In this document: piece by piece, positions 23,656 to 36,522 of the stretch
Position numbering within the stretch: position 1 is the stretch's first letter
Layout of the letters: every line of letters starts with the position of its first letter
Source of the DNA: Zygnema circumcarinatum
Lineage: Eukaryota > Streptophyta > Zygnematophyceae > Zygnematales > Zygnemataceae
DNA length: 64,000 nt
Reading direction: 5' to 3'
Assembly: GCA_037447605.1 (NCBI GenBank)
Contig: CM074809.1
Span: forward strand, 2,417,297-2,481,296
Translations under genes and position numbers: made by a program
The notes under the pieces: generated by a model
What the model saw: the letters and a program-made list of their open reading frames with translations, nothing else
Told to the model about the DNA's origin: nothing
The model's database searches: none

Positions 23656-26600
23656 TCATATATTTGGCATAAAGTTATTTCCATCAAGCTCATCTCCCTC
23701 CTTACCTTCATCTTGATCTCCATTTTTCTGCTCCTCCTGTAACCTCCCCTCTACTACGCTCGATGCCTGTGCTCGGGCAACGGCCACGGCTGAACGGCTG
23801 ATTTCAGCATCACTGCGAGCTTCTCCCTCCTTTCCGTCCACAAAGAGGCTCATCTCACTCAAGGGGTCAGCAAGCTCGAGCTGTCCACCCAGCCAAGTCA
23901 ATACTTCCTCAGTATTGCCAACGCTGAGCTCCACATTTGACTGACTCCTCGCACGATCTTCGAAACGCGAGAGGTGCTTCTTCAAGTGAAACTCTGACAC
24001 CTTTTTCTTATCATCATGATGCTTGTCATGGTAGGGTCCCCCTTGCCAATCCCCACTTGAACTAAAATCACGGTCCTTCTGGTGATGGAAACGATGATGA
24101 TGAAGATGGTGATGGTTATTTGTGTCATCTTCTTCAGGCTCGCGTAACCGGCTCTCTGCATCCTCGTCACCTGATTTACCGTGCCAGTGTCCCCTTTCTT
24201 GAGTAGAGAACTCGGCTCTGCCATCATGTCTCTTGTGGTGTCTCCCTCCAGAAACCATGCCATCATCGTCTTCCAAAGATTCAAGTCGTCCGTTTTGGAT
24301 GGGCCCAGTTATTTTGACATTCCCCTCCTCAGTAGATTCAGTGGCAATCATGGCCTGTTCAGCCTCAACATCCATGGCCCGCTTCTGCTCGTTAACCAAA
24401 TGTTGACGCGGATTCTCCTCCCATGCATGCTTGTGGGAATTCCGCCCCGCCTTTTGTATAGCCGCAGGGAACGGCTTGCTGGTTGAATCCACTCTTGCTT
24501 CATGATGGTGCTCTCGCAAAGATCTCCCCATCCGTTCAACTGGTCTCTTGGTTTCCTGTTCGTCGTCGTCATCCTCACCTTCATACACCCTCTTGTGTAC
24601 CCTTCTCTGAAATTCACCTTGGGCCTGCTCTCTCCTTGTCTTCCACCTCGCCGCAAGCTCTTGCATCTGCTCAGGACTCATTTTCCAGTGTCCGTGATGG
24701 CTACGAAGGTGCGGGCCAGCAGTGTCTTTGCCACGTAAAAAAGGTTGCCCCGCTCTTCCAGTCATAAAAGGGTGAACTTCTCCGGCTGCTCTCAGCATGC
24801 GGGCAACTCTTCCTCCTTCCCCTTCCTGAGGGTAAACATTCTCTACTGGCATCTTGTTGCGGTGATGACCATCGCGCCCCCGCTTCCACTCATGCAAGCT
24901 CAAATTCTCCCTTTCATCCCGACGTCCTGCTTCTTTCTTCTCATTATGATGATTGTGATGCCCAAAGGGGTGCTTACCCTGTCCGTGGAATTCATGCCCC
25001 TTAATCTCACCTTCATCCTTATCCTCGTGATTACTTTCATGATCTTCATGATGATGTGACTCATGCCGTTGACGATGCTTATGATCCTCACCAATCACAT
25101 GCATCGCTTGTGGTCCTTCGAACTTCATGTTCGATATACCGATTGTCTTCCTTTCTTCAGGAACCGGAAATGCATGAGAACCCACAACTCCGGCACTATC
25201 AACTGCAGGCCTGTCCTCTGAAGATTTTCCTGAAAAGAAAGAGAGAAGGGAGCTCCAGTAACCTTTCTTCTGGATGCCTTCATCACTCTCGACATGTGGA
25301 AAAACTTGTGGCCGAATATCCGTGAAAGGCCATGCCTCAGGAAAGAAAACAAGCTTCTTTTCGGCAGGAGTATCAGCAGACATCTGCGAGGGAGGCTCGC
25401 ACTGGCCAACAAGCACGCACGCCTTGATGACTTCCTCCCAAGGCTTCAGTTTCAACAAGAGCGCCACTTGGGCCAGATATTTATGCTCAGACGCAAATTT
25501 ACACTGTCCCCACACACATCCAGAGAAAATATCAGAGGCCAAAAAAGTCAGTCTCAGTGAAGAGATAGCGACAGACAAAATTGTTGAGACAACAAAAATT
25601 AATTCAACTAGACCTGTATTAGAAATTTTGGCGGCAAGACACATTATATGAGTATAAGCTGTCCCCTCACAAGAACGACCAGAGACGATATCATGAACGA
25701 CTCACCGCAGCCTTGACCCTTTCACAGCGGGTCTTCTGACAAATGAAATGCAGCTTTGCCAGAACAATGTCGGCATAGATTTTTAGACCTTGTTTAATAC
25801 ACCCTGCACACCCCAGGCACAGCAGGTTACTTCATTAGATGGAATCAAGGAGAAATGGCGAGAATGCCGAAAAAAAAGGAATCCCGGTGAGTTCTTTCAA
25901 AAGTGTCAATATCTTAGATAGTTGAATCAGTGAGAGACTTATCCTTTACAAGTGCAGTAGCTGAACTCAAAAAAGGAGGAAACCAGCCTTTATTTCACAT
26001 CAAACATTTGAACATGGCTTATAAACAACATGATACGAGTGTACTGCTAACAAAACCTCCCAGCTTCCAAAACTCATTACCAATATTTGCTGCTCAATTG
26101 ATCATGGCAGGTTGGAAATCGCCCAAGTAATCCAGAGGTTCTTTGACAAGCAAACTAAGCTTTGTTTCTCAGGTATCCATGTATTCTTCAAAGCCACATT
26201 TTCGCTAAATCACGGATTTCAGAGAGGAACTGCGGACAGCTTTGAAGCGTGCATTCACCTCACCACAACTAGAATAATAGAATGACACACGATCAATAAC
26301 AACAACAACAGGCAGTAATCACCATGCAAGCCTTCCTGTTCCTACCTTTGCAAACGGTTGCCCCCTCTAATTTCTTGCTTTGTCTGTATCCCAAGGCATT
26401 TGCCTTGGACAACTTGGAAAGCTTCTTCATCTGTGGCCCGAAACAAAAAAAGGAAAAAATTGAGTCACTTCGTTTTCTGCGATCTCAAACTCAAGCCAGG
26501 CAAGGTCAAGATTCTGAGGTACAAAACTTGGGATGACCACAACAGGAAGAAGGGCTGCCTTCCTGCTTCCAGAAAACTAAAAGTGAAAGTGACGCAACCA

Positions 26601-28372
26601 GTCGATAAAAACACCACACAGCAACAAGCTCACCATGTGCAAGTGTTCATGGAGGGTCGAATCTTTCATTTCTTCAGTCGAACATGGTCCATCAGCAATA
26701 GCTGCTGCGCGAGTGACGGCAAGAGAGATTGGATTGATCTCAAGCTTGCTCACAAGAGCCAGAATCGTGACATTACGCAGGTCTGAATAAAAGTCGCACT
26801 GCATGCATGATTCAAGTGTTACATAGGTCAGTGACAGCTGGGATTGAAGAAGCCAGTAATCACACTTGCCGACGCAGCAAAGTGCTGCTACATAACTATC
26901 CATTTGCCTGACAGACATGCTGGTGTGTAAGCTCAGAGTACAGAACGCAAGGAACAAATCTTAACATATCCAGCTCAGATCAGCAACAGCAGCTGGAGAA
27001 CAATAGGAATGGAAGCATGACTTCTACGCATAAATACCAACCTAAACAGGTAGCAGAATCACTTTTCCCTATTCAAAGTAGGCCCGCCGAAAACTCGAAT
27101 AAATGATAGGCCATTCCACATCACTGCACCAACTATACCAGGGGAAAAAAGAGGATCAACTACAAAAAAAAACCAGCTACCTTAAATATGGTGATAAGGG
27201 AGGCAGGGGGAGCTTACAAACGTGGCAAAAACAGAGTCCTGGCACACGGAATCCAACTCGTTTCCCACCAGCTCAAGGAAAGCCTTTGTCTCATTTCCTA
27301 CAACATCTGCAGTATGTAATCCCATGCAAGCGTGCAATCAAGTTCCATGGTCAGACTATTTCAACACTGCACCATATCTTCAGACATCAGCTTTACTCGG
27401 AAAGACGTGGTAAACTGGCATGAACCCCATCTCAAACATAAGGATTATCGCATAAACAGAGGAAGATAACACAAACGAATACCTGGACACGATGTTCCCT
27501 TCTCAAAAGTTATATCTTCGGCGAAAAATGCTCCCAGAGCATGCCCGACAGCCGTAACCAACTTCTGAGCAAGTAACTCAGGAGAAGAATCTGCAGAATT
27601 TGTTGATCCGCCAGTTACAGGAGAGAAGCCTTTATGGGCACCTGCCTCCTGCGTGGGATCGAAAACCGTTCATAAACTGAGAAGTCATCAGTTCTGACAT
27701 ATCATCCATCGGTGGGCTTTTGCAGATGATGACCTGGTTAAAACACAAGAAACAAGAAACAACCAGACCAGTTGCAGACCCTAACTCGGAGACAATCTTA
27801 CTATAGAAAGGTATAGGATGTCAGCATCGCCGTTGACTACATGCTCATTCCCTGATGTACCTCACCAACACATGTTGAAATGATGGCAAGAATTCAAAGC
27901 GTGCAGCAATGAATAGAATCAGCTTGAAAGCAGGGCTAGACATTATTTTCAGGCGATTGAGACATCTGCTAAACATTCAAATGCAACACAAACAACTAGC
28001 TTTACATGCCTGTTCTGCCTTACCATTCCTAGGCTGCATTAAGAAACGACCGACTCATGAAGCGATATTTCCAGTCTGTTAAAAAGAGTTCACTAATGTG
28101 CAGAGACCAGAATAAAAAATGAAGGTCTCTGGTTGCTGACAAAATGGAAGAAAAATAATATTTACCTTTGTAATCAATGTGGTGATCCCAAACTGCCTCA
28201 GCCATGTTTGCACTTTGCCAAGCATAACACTGTTTGCCTCCATCGCCTCCGCTGTTGCAGGGAATTCGAGAGGAGAAACAGCATACTTCTTTGCTGTCGC
28301 TCCGCTGGCCAGAAGCAACACTGCCAAACAGAGAACATTGCGCCATGGTGGTCCCATGCTCGGAGCCAACAT
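23656..28372 (-). CDS. Secreted two-saposin-domain protein with His/Asp/Glu-rich tail
   Basis: Eight exons on the minus strand, 28166-28372, 27667-27733, 27483-27590, 27218-27306, 26634-26798, 26346-26430, 25706-25803 and 23656-25503, give 888 aa to the first stop. Saposin domains bind membranes and lipids and help lysosomal or vacuolar hydrolases reach lipid substrates. Residues 1-27 are a signal peptide. Saposin one (126-196) keeps C126, C149, C158 and C196 but lacks the C2 and C5 positions, normally one disulfide. Saposin two (239-308) has C239, C242, C262, C274, C302 and C308 plus an extra C267. From about residue 414 a long hydrophilic tail follows with clusters such as HESHHHEDHE and HHHLHHHRFHH, suggesting metal or pH-dependent binding (inference). 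A good donor at 23705 (GAAG/GTAAGG) could splice the end differently. The start could also be the ATG at 28357. Confidence 0.8.
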
Positions 28373-29649
28373 TGACTGAAGGAATCCGAAACTAGGCCAC
28401 CTGCTCCCCACATATAATGGACCAATGTAGAGTCATTAGACCAGCCAAACAACAGAAAAAAACCAAATCTCTTTGTCATTTAATATGAAATGATCACATT
28501 CTGCGGTCTCAGGTCGTCGTCATAAACAACTGGCAATATTTGAAAAACGTCCCTGCAGGTCTTCTATTCTTCTGCCTGTTCATAGACAATCTTGCACACA
28601 GTTTCTGTGTGCATCCTTCCATAGAAGCAAGAGCCAGCTTCATTCACAGGCTTCACGCGCTTCAGACACCTTTTCCATACATGACAACCAAGGCAACCAT
28701 ACACTTCATACTTCTAAATCTCTAACAAATCCCTGTCCGCAATCACCTATTTAGACAAACAAGTATGTCTTGCAAAACAGCTGCTGCTGCTGCTGCAGTC
28801 ATTGTGGTCAGAAAAGTCTCTAAAAAGGAGCTCCAGACCCCTTCACAATCTCTTCGTCAACTGCCTTAGATGAACTTTTAGTAGTGAAGACACATCAGGG
28901 CACGATAGATACCCTAAATACCCTTCGAGTTCGCAAATGACATTGTCCAGCAACTATGGCATGATAATCACGACCAAAATAATGCCAAATAATACAGGGC
29001 CATTTATGACACGTAAGACCTACCCTTCTTAAATGTCATCGCATGCCTCTCATCTGCCCAAAGAATGAATCGTGAAAAATAAGCTTTCATTCATTACATC
29101 TCCAGTTAAAAAAGAACGGAACATCCATGAAATACTCGACCAGTCCCAGTAGAGTCTTCGAAATACAGTCAGTAGACTACATAGAAGTTAGTGTTTTGCT
29201 CTTCTCGCACCAAGTCACGGATATGGTATGGAATTAATCCTGTCAAGCAATTTTGACGCTCCCTTAGAACTAGACGATACCGAATAGAGAGCCAATGGAC
29301 GCTCACATACAGATATTTTCTAAGGTAATAAAAATATTCAGATGCTGAAACACACGAAAGGAAAGCCAAACAGGTGCTTCAAGCATACTACGCGTTAACG
29401 AGCATTTCTATTCATAAACAGACCCCTCCAGACCTCCAGTCACACCAAAACGCCAAATTTCATTCAATCGCATCCTCTAGTTAAACAAACAAACCTCACG
29501 CCCTAAAATTCAGAACTTCCATCCGAAAAGCCACCACAATCCAAAAGAAAGCCTCGGAAGTTCCACAAACATCCAGGAGTGAGTTTCCAGAGCCAACTGT
29601 TGCTCTTGCTCTTGCCCTGTCCCCCGCCTCACCTGCTGCACGCCCTGCT

Positions 29650-29688
<39 letters not shown>

Positions 29689-31253
29689 CACCCGCCTCCC
29701 CGTCCCTCCCTTCCTCACAGGCCGCTTTCCGCCTTCGCTTCAAGGCCAAGGTCGTCGTGGCGCAGCCGGACCGCCCGTACTGTACTGTACTGTGCGGCCG
29801 ATCCGTCCAAATCTGACGGGCAGGAATCGGAATTTTCCAGCACGCATTTGCCGACCCTAAAAAAATTCCTTCCACCCATTTGACCGCCCGCGAGTCTGAG
29901 ACTCTCGGCGGAATTTCGCACAAATGCGAACTTATAGCCAAACATCCCCCAATGGCGACTTGCCACGTGTCAGTACTGTTTGTGAAGCTCGAGTGCGGGC
30001 TGAAAGCTGAAAGCAAGGCCTAGAACCTTCGTCGAAACCGAGGTGCGAGATGGAAAGTTTATCATTCTGCCCGAACGACGAGGCCAGCGGAACGGGCAGG
30101 CTGTTGAGAAATGCGGAGTCAGACGGGCGGGCGGGCGGCGTGGCAGTCCGAGGGGAGGGGCCGCCGCGCCGACGACGCCGAGAGGCCCAAGGACCCGCAC
30201 CGCGCCGTGCCCGAGGTTAGAGGGAAAGGGAGAGGGAGAGGGAGAGGGAGAGGGAGAGGAAGAGGGGCGGGGGGCACCTCTGAGGGGGCAGGGGCGGACT
30301 TTGGGGGTGAGCGGCGGACTTCGGAGGGTGGGGGGGCGGCACTTTCGGGAGATGGAAGACGGAGGGCGCGAGATGGGCAAAAGGGATTGGGTGGAGATTG
30401 GGAGTGACAGAAAGTTGGGACAAGGGGAGGGGGATTCGAGAGAGAAGAGGGGGGGAGATGGAGTACGTGAGGAGGCGTGTCTATAGAGGGCAGAGGCGAG
30501 GTCGGGAAAGAGATATATTTTTGGGAAAACTATTGATTTTAGATGTTGATTTATAGATGTTGAATCCCAGCGCTGTGACCTGGAGATGGAGAACTTCAGG
30601 ATTCGACGATTTCATACTCATGAAGGATGTGCTGAGTCTGTTGCATCCATGAGAAACAGGATATTCAAGCACCAAGTCAAACACAGGAAACTAATAAGAA
30701 TGGATAGGAAATACAAATAAGTAGGCTGAAAAGTTAGTGGAATAGATTACGGCGAAAGAAGGTATAATGCACAATTAGTGTCGCAAGAAATATAGCGAAT
30801 TTTCATATGCCTGTCCACCTCCTGTGTCTTCAGACACTTCAAAAACTAACAGGTTCACTGCACAATCCTGCATGCAATTTAACATCCAGTAGATAAAAAG
30901 TCACCGGATGGCCTGCTCAACTCTCAATATCACCACTTTAATGCGGTTTCCCTTTCTTAGTCCAGCTATGTAAAAAAGTACACATTGGCAGGGCAGATAC
31001 CAGATACCGCCAATCCTATTAACATGGAAAGACTGTCACTATACATTTCGTGCACTCGTGAATTGATTCAAGATGATGGCCGGTTATGACAGCTTGCTGT
31101 GGACATCAATTGATAATGCCACTCTTATGGGCATACTTTCACAAGGCGTCCATGAACTGCTTACATCGGGTCCTTTGCCTGCCATTCACAGAAAAAGCAC
31201 TATTTGTTGCGGGCGCATCGGTCCTCATAGGGAAGCCAACAAATCGGAGGAGC
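28373..31253. other. Intergenic, upstream of the saposin gene and downstream of the dioxygenase
   Basis: No gene is supported. It holds a CTGC microsatellite (29650-29689), three GTAC tetramers within 14 bases (29777-29790), one CACGTG G-box (29964-29969), and a GGGAGA purine tract at about 30225-30265. Long GC-rich frames around 30.0-30.5 kb are a product of this low-complexity sequence. A 5' UTR of the saposin gene may lie here. Confidence 0.5.
29650..29689 (+). repeat. CTGC tetranucleotide microsatellite
   Basis: About ten perfect CTGC/TGCC units. Confidence 0.95.
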
Positions 31254-34200
31254 TCAAGGCTCCTTGAACTCATCGTGCGTTTGCTTATAGCGGCTGAGAA
31301 GATACTCTCCAGCAGTTATAGCCCCATACCTGCACCATACCACTGCCCAAAAGGTCATCTATGCAGCATAGGTCACCTTCCATGGAACATTGTGAGCAGA
31401 GGACAGGCTCTAATCCCAGAAGATCGAAGATGAACTGGTTGCTTCATTCACTTTCGTCAGTGCAATTTTTCAGAAGGGTGGTTTCCTTTGGGACGATCTG
31501 CACTCGTTAAGCAAAGCACAATCTGATTACGGAAAGTACCTTGGTGGGTTGTCGGAGGAGCAGCAAGAGGGCAGGCATTCAACCAAACAGTCAAAGTTCG
31601 GCTCAAAGAAAAAGGGTACCTGCAACAGAACAATGACCATGTATTTCAACAGCAACGTGAAGGAAAGATCAGTTCATTCCACACGTTAAGCAGATAAGCA
31701 ATTTACAACTTTTGGAAGCCTTGCTGTGCATTGATTACAAGCCGTTCAACATGCTTTCGCAAACCTCGAGCTGATCAAATTCTTCGTGTACTGCTGGAAA
31801 GTTTCTCCACATGCTATCCAAGCGCTGTTATGCACGGTTGTCATAAAGATTCACTTCAGAAGATGCAATAATCGCTAAACACAGATCTCATTTCTTTATC
31901 CACACTCCAAGGGAACGCGGTCGCTGTGATCAGGGTGTTGGGGGTGTGTGAGCTTACGGAGTATCTCTCTAGCCCAGGATTTACAACCCGGTGAAGAGTA
32001 GATCTGCAGTTCACAAGAAAGAGGAAATTAGCAGAAGATACCTAAAGTTGAAGTCAACATCTACAACTGTCAAGAGATTGCAGACAAGGCAGTCAGTAGA
32101 TCGTACAAACTTGGCAACTGGGCAGGGTTTATGCATGCCATCAAGCGCCTGATGAGAGAACCACAACAAAAGCAAATGAAATGGCATACGCCAAAACCAT
32201 GGGATGCAAATTTTACCTGAACTTATGATTTGTCCAGCGCTCGAGACAGTCCCCTAGATTGACAACAAAGGCTCTGCAATTCAGCTATCCGTGTTTACCA
32301 TTAGCCAGTTCTTTGAGTTCAATAAGAAAAAAATCGCTTGCATATGTTTCAGTCAAAGCTTTCTTGCTACTTCGCAAAGTAAGGAAGCTGCAGAACTGCG
32401 AGAACCTGATGTCTGGCTGAGAAGCATCTGCTTAAAGTAATACAGTATGCGGCTGTTTAAACATTTGATGAATAAAGACAGGACCAGTCAAACTAGGTTA
32501 TATACATGCTCTGCCATGCCCGCCAGAAACCTAAAAACTCTACTTCTGCTTAAGGAGATCCTTCTCAGAACAGACCTGCAGACTGTAACCTGACTAACTG
32601 GACAACACCCTTTACCCCCCACATGGAGAGCGGGTTGACTGTTACAGGCATCTCGCATCACAGAGAGCCCAGCCTTCAACATTCAGAGAGGTAGTCCTGA
32701 ATTAGGAATTCACTAAGCAGCCAAAAGGACCCTAAAGGACGGCAGCCTCATACCCGTCCATAGATGGTACATCCTCCCACACTTGTGGCTTTTCATCCTT
32801 CTTACGACAAATCTGGCCCACCATCAGAAGAAATCCTGTGTTATTCCTCAAACAAACGAAGGAAAGTCATTATCATTCTCAACCGCCCTCTCCCGACCCT
32901 TCCCCTTGTTGCGAAAAAGAAAACGATAGTTGCCTTTCGAAGCTGAATGACCACCGGACGACAAAATACCTCAACATAATCTGGTGTACTCAATGGCCAC
33001 GCCTTGCATTGCAAAATTACCGAGTCCATGCTCTCGACCTCGAATTGATATTAACATCTGAGCTTCCACAGCTAAAGTTTTACCCTACCAACTACTCACC
33101 TGAAGGCCGGAAACGTGGTCAAGCGCGAGGAAAGTCAGTACTCCGTAGTCCGAATGTGCGCCAGCTCCGAAAAGGCCCTCTTCTGGGGCAGATTTTACCG
33201 CTGTGAATTCCACCCATTTGAGACTATGAGTCATACTCAAGAGAGAGCATCACACTCAATGGTCCAATACATGACTATTATGATGGTGCTTGAGAGAGGA
33301 TACACCCATTCATTCACACTGAAACAAATTTACGAAGCCTCTTTCAGGCAGAACGCTATCGATTGACGCACTTCAAAATCTGTACAGAGGATGATAATAT
33401 ATGCAGGGAAGCCAAGTGGACATGGCTGTGGTGTCTGCATCCACAACCACATCCATGTGGATTTGCAGCAAAGAAGAAGGAGCGAGAGGAGAAGGAAGAA
33501 GAGGAAGTGAGGCAAGACTAGGGAGAATGGGCCGACAGGTCGGAAGGTTGTGCCAACATTTGAATGACTCACCAGAGTAGTGCAATAGCCGCAAGGACGC
33601 AATTGGATCATCAAAATAACCCGGCTTATTGAACCAATCACGAGGCAAATCGAGTGCAAGCGCAAGCAGGGGGACAAAGCTCAAGCAAAGTTGGCGCATG
33701 CTTTTGTAATATTCCGTCATGGTGGCCTTCCATTCAGGAAGCAATTCTGGAACCATACAAAAACAGCGTTTTTCTACATTCAGCGAAACCCGGATTCCCC
33801 TTTTGTGTTCACAACGACCAAGCAATGAAGGCAATTAAAAATTGCAGAACGTCTCCATCATGCCCTCAAAGTAACTTCATTCCTTTGACTTTCCCCTTAC
33901 CATCCTTTAGCCAAAGATTTAGAATTAGTATTTTGTTCGAGGATATTTAGGAAACCGTGCAGCTGCCTTCTTCCGCTTGTGCTTGAATACACCATACACA
34001 AGAGATCCAAATAAAGCGAGCTCAACGAAGAAAACAAAAAAACATGCTTTAAATTTGTAAGTTTGTGTTTCCTGTCAAGTAAAATCCTACCAGATGATGG
34101 CCATTGATTTGGCCCATGAAGGGGCTTGGCTGCTCGTGGATCATCTCGAGAAATCTCATTTCCAATGTAGTAACCCTCCTTTGTATCACCTGAACTGCCA

Positions 34201-36165
34201 GAGGTGCAAATGCATTGGGTCAATCATTGCGGACATCTACAGTCTTGAGTTCCTCCAAAACTTCATGAACGCCCTTAAGAAGGCAAACACAGTAAAAAAG
34301 AATTACAAATCACACGGCGAAGAAGAAAACAAATCGTTCGACACAGAACGGAGCCAAGCCTTGCCAATGCACGTTCAACATAATTAATCTGATATTTTTT
34401 TCTCAAAATAGACAAAGACCTGACCGCTAAGTAGCAGCTTTATTTCCTTTTTAACTATCAGATCTCTCAAAAGCCACGCTCTAGCAATTGTTAGAACTTT
34501 GTGCTTCCTGCACGCTTTTGTTTGTGTTCACCCTTGGAAGTAAGGAGGATGAGTGAGGGAGAGAGAGAAAGGGTAAGGGGAAGTGCTCTGTTGTTCCTGG
34601 ATTTAGATTGAACTCGACACTTTGAGCAGTTTGAGCACACACGACGAGTCTATTAATTCACCCTCTATCACGGAAATAGCTTTCAAAGGACTTTCTGTCT
34701 TTTTGCTGATTCTCTTGTCCACCCTCAAAAAAATCGCGGAAATTCCAATAAACAAACCTAGAGTCAATTGGATGGGTGCTATTTAAAACTGATAGCTTCA
34801 CGTTGTCTTCCAGAAAAATGGAATTCCAAACTAGGATATCTGCATTAGGTGTCATAATTTAACGATGCCCTCAAATTTGCCAGTGACGTCCTGGCAAGTA
34901 AGTGAATGATAAGTGTAAAATTCTATGGTTATCATTCAGATAACAAAAAAAAAAGGAAATTGGGTTGACTCGTTAGCAATGGCCGCTGCTTCGACTTCAT
35001 TACATTTGTCTGCTTGTGTCTTATAGGAAGCTGCATTATCTCGTATAAAAAATTAAATTCTCGAAAACAGGAGTATGCATGTGCCCATTTTACTCTTTCC
35101 CGTAAAGTAATGTACCCTTGAGCTGGACATAGAACGCACCAGTTGACTGTGCTTCCGGGTTCAGCGTTTCCGACTTGTAGGCAGTATAGCCACGGCCGGT
35201 CTTATTCATTGACGTTTTCGACTTCTCCTCAACGGGCAAATCGAAGAATGCCTTACTCTGCTCAAAGACTTTTTCCAACAGAGCAGAATCAATGCCATGG
35301 TTCACGACATAAAAGAATCCAACCTCCTCACAGGCCTGCAAGGCAAGGAAACCTTAACCAGCTTTGTTAGAAATAGAAAAACAAAAGACACATCTACTTG
35401 GGAGTTGCAATAGTAGGTTCGTTGGCTGTACTCTCTCCTACAGTGTAGAGTTGCCAAAAGTAACATCGCGGAAATCTAGGACTACCTGCCAATTGCCTTA
35501 TTCTAAGTAATCGATGATTTTGATTTTGATTTTGATTTTGAACTTCACTCTATGGTGACAGCTGCTAACTGGAATGATGAAAGAAAGCTAAAGACATTTG
35601 TTGTTACACGTGAATTTAAATCCGTTTTTTCTATTTTGAAGGTAATCTTGCTGTAACCACAGCCATAGGTTTCGTAATAGAAAGATGCATATAATCTAGT
35701 CCTGTCATCCTACACTTCAATTCAACCACTTCACCACAGCAAGCCCTTCTATCAAGACTCGCAAGGGCAGAACTAACAGTTTAATGCTGGGCATTCCAAA
35801 GTGATAGTTTTCACCAATCACAAAGTGAAGCAAATAAAAGCTCAGAAGTTCGATCATCGAACGAAAGCAAAATTGATTAATACGAATCAATTTAAGAAAC
35901 GTTCGGAATTCTTTTCATTCATAAAATACCTCAGTCTGCGCAATACTAAACGTTTTTATGACTAATATCACAGGAAAGAGGTAGGAATATAACGTAACAT
36001 CTACTCATATCTTAAGTCCACAATTTATTTTCCCCAGTGAAACCTTTCAACTGCCACGCACGCCTGACATGCCTGGCGAAGTGCAGCAACGACGGCCTGT
36101 TCAGGCAGCGACAAATCAATGCGATCAATGCGATTCTCCTGCGGAGCCCGCATGCCCACGCCCAT
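31254..36165 (-). CDS. 2-oxoglutarate/Fe(II)-dependent dioxygenase, isopenicillin N synthase-like
   Basis: Ten exons on the minus strand, 36073-36165, 35140-35335, 34091-34189, 33573-33746, 33100-33200, 32754-32812, 32217-32273, 31958-32003, 31540-31619 and 31254-31329, give 326 aa. The closest remembered relatives are plant At3g46490-like proteins and fungal UPF0676 proteins, whose substrate is not established. The N-terminal DIOX_N domain has RIDLSLP and EEVGFFYVVNHG. Iron ligands are H203 and D205 (AHSDYG) and H264 (TLHRV); R273-x-S275 binds 2-oxoglutarate. The end carries FEPNFDCLVECLP and a conserved YKQTH. Intron 1 uses a GC donor (CAG/GCATGT); no GT donor joins exon 2 in frame. A second in-frame ATG lies at 36153. 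It is divergent from the LRR gene. Confidence 0.93.
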
Positions 36166-36522
36166 GGCCGCCCCCCTCCCTGCCACTGCCACCGCCTGCA
36201 GCGGCCGCCTCGCTCTCCCTCCCTCGCTCTCGCTCCCTCCCTCCCTCCGAGCTGCTGCGCTTGCCTACGCCCTCCCCTGCACTGCCGCCTGCCCCGCACC
36301 GCGCGCGCGGCACGGAGGCAGATTGTGCCACGTGGAAACCATCGATTGGCCGTTCATGGTCCTAGCTGGAGTCGTGCTAAAGCAGACGCCTGACGTGGTC
36401 TGTCGGGTCGTACGGACGAACCATCGACCGTACAGTATGAACCGTACGGCCCTCGAGGGTCGTTGCAAACTAAGAGCGACGTCCAGAGCCCTTGTCCTCG
36501 CCCTCGCCCTCGCCCTCGCGCC
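36166..36522. promoter_or_regulatory. Short bidirectional promoter between dioxygenase and LRR genes
   Basis: Only 357 bases separate the two start codons. The interval contains one G-box (36329-36334, GCCACGTGG context) and three GTAC tetramers within 38 bases (36410, 36430, 36444). Shared control of both genes is inference. Confidence 0.6.

Noticed and set aside
30043-30486. Plus-strand 147-codon frame at 30 kb
   Set aside because: Mostly Gly/Glu/Arg from a GGGAGA microsatellite; no start context or homologue.
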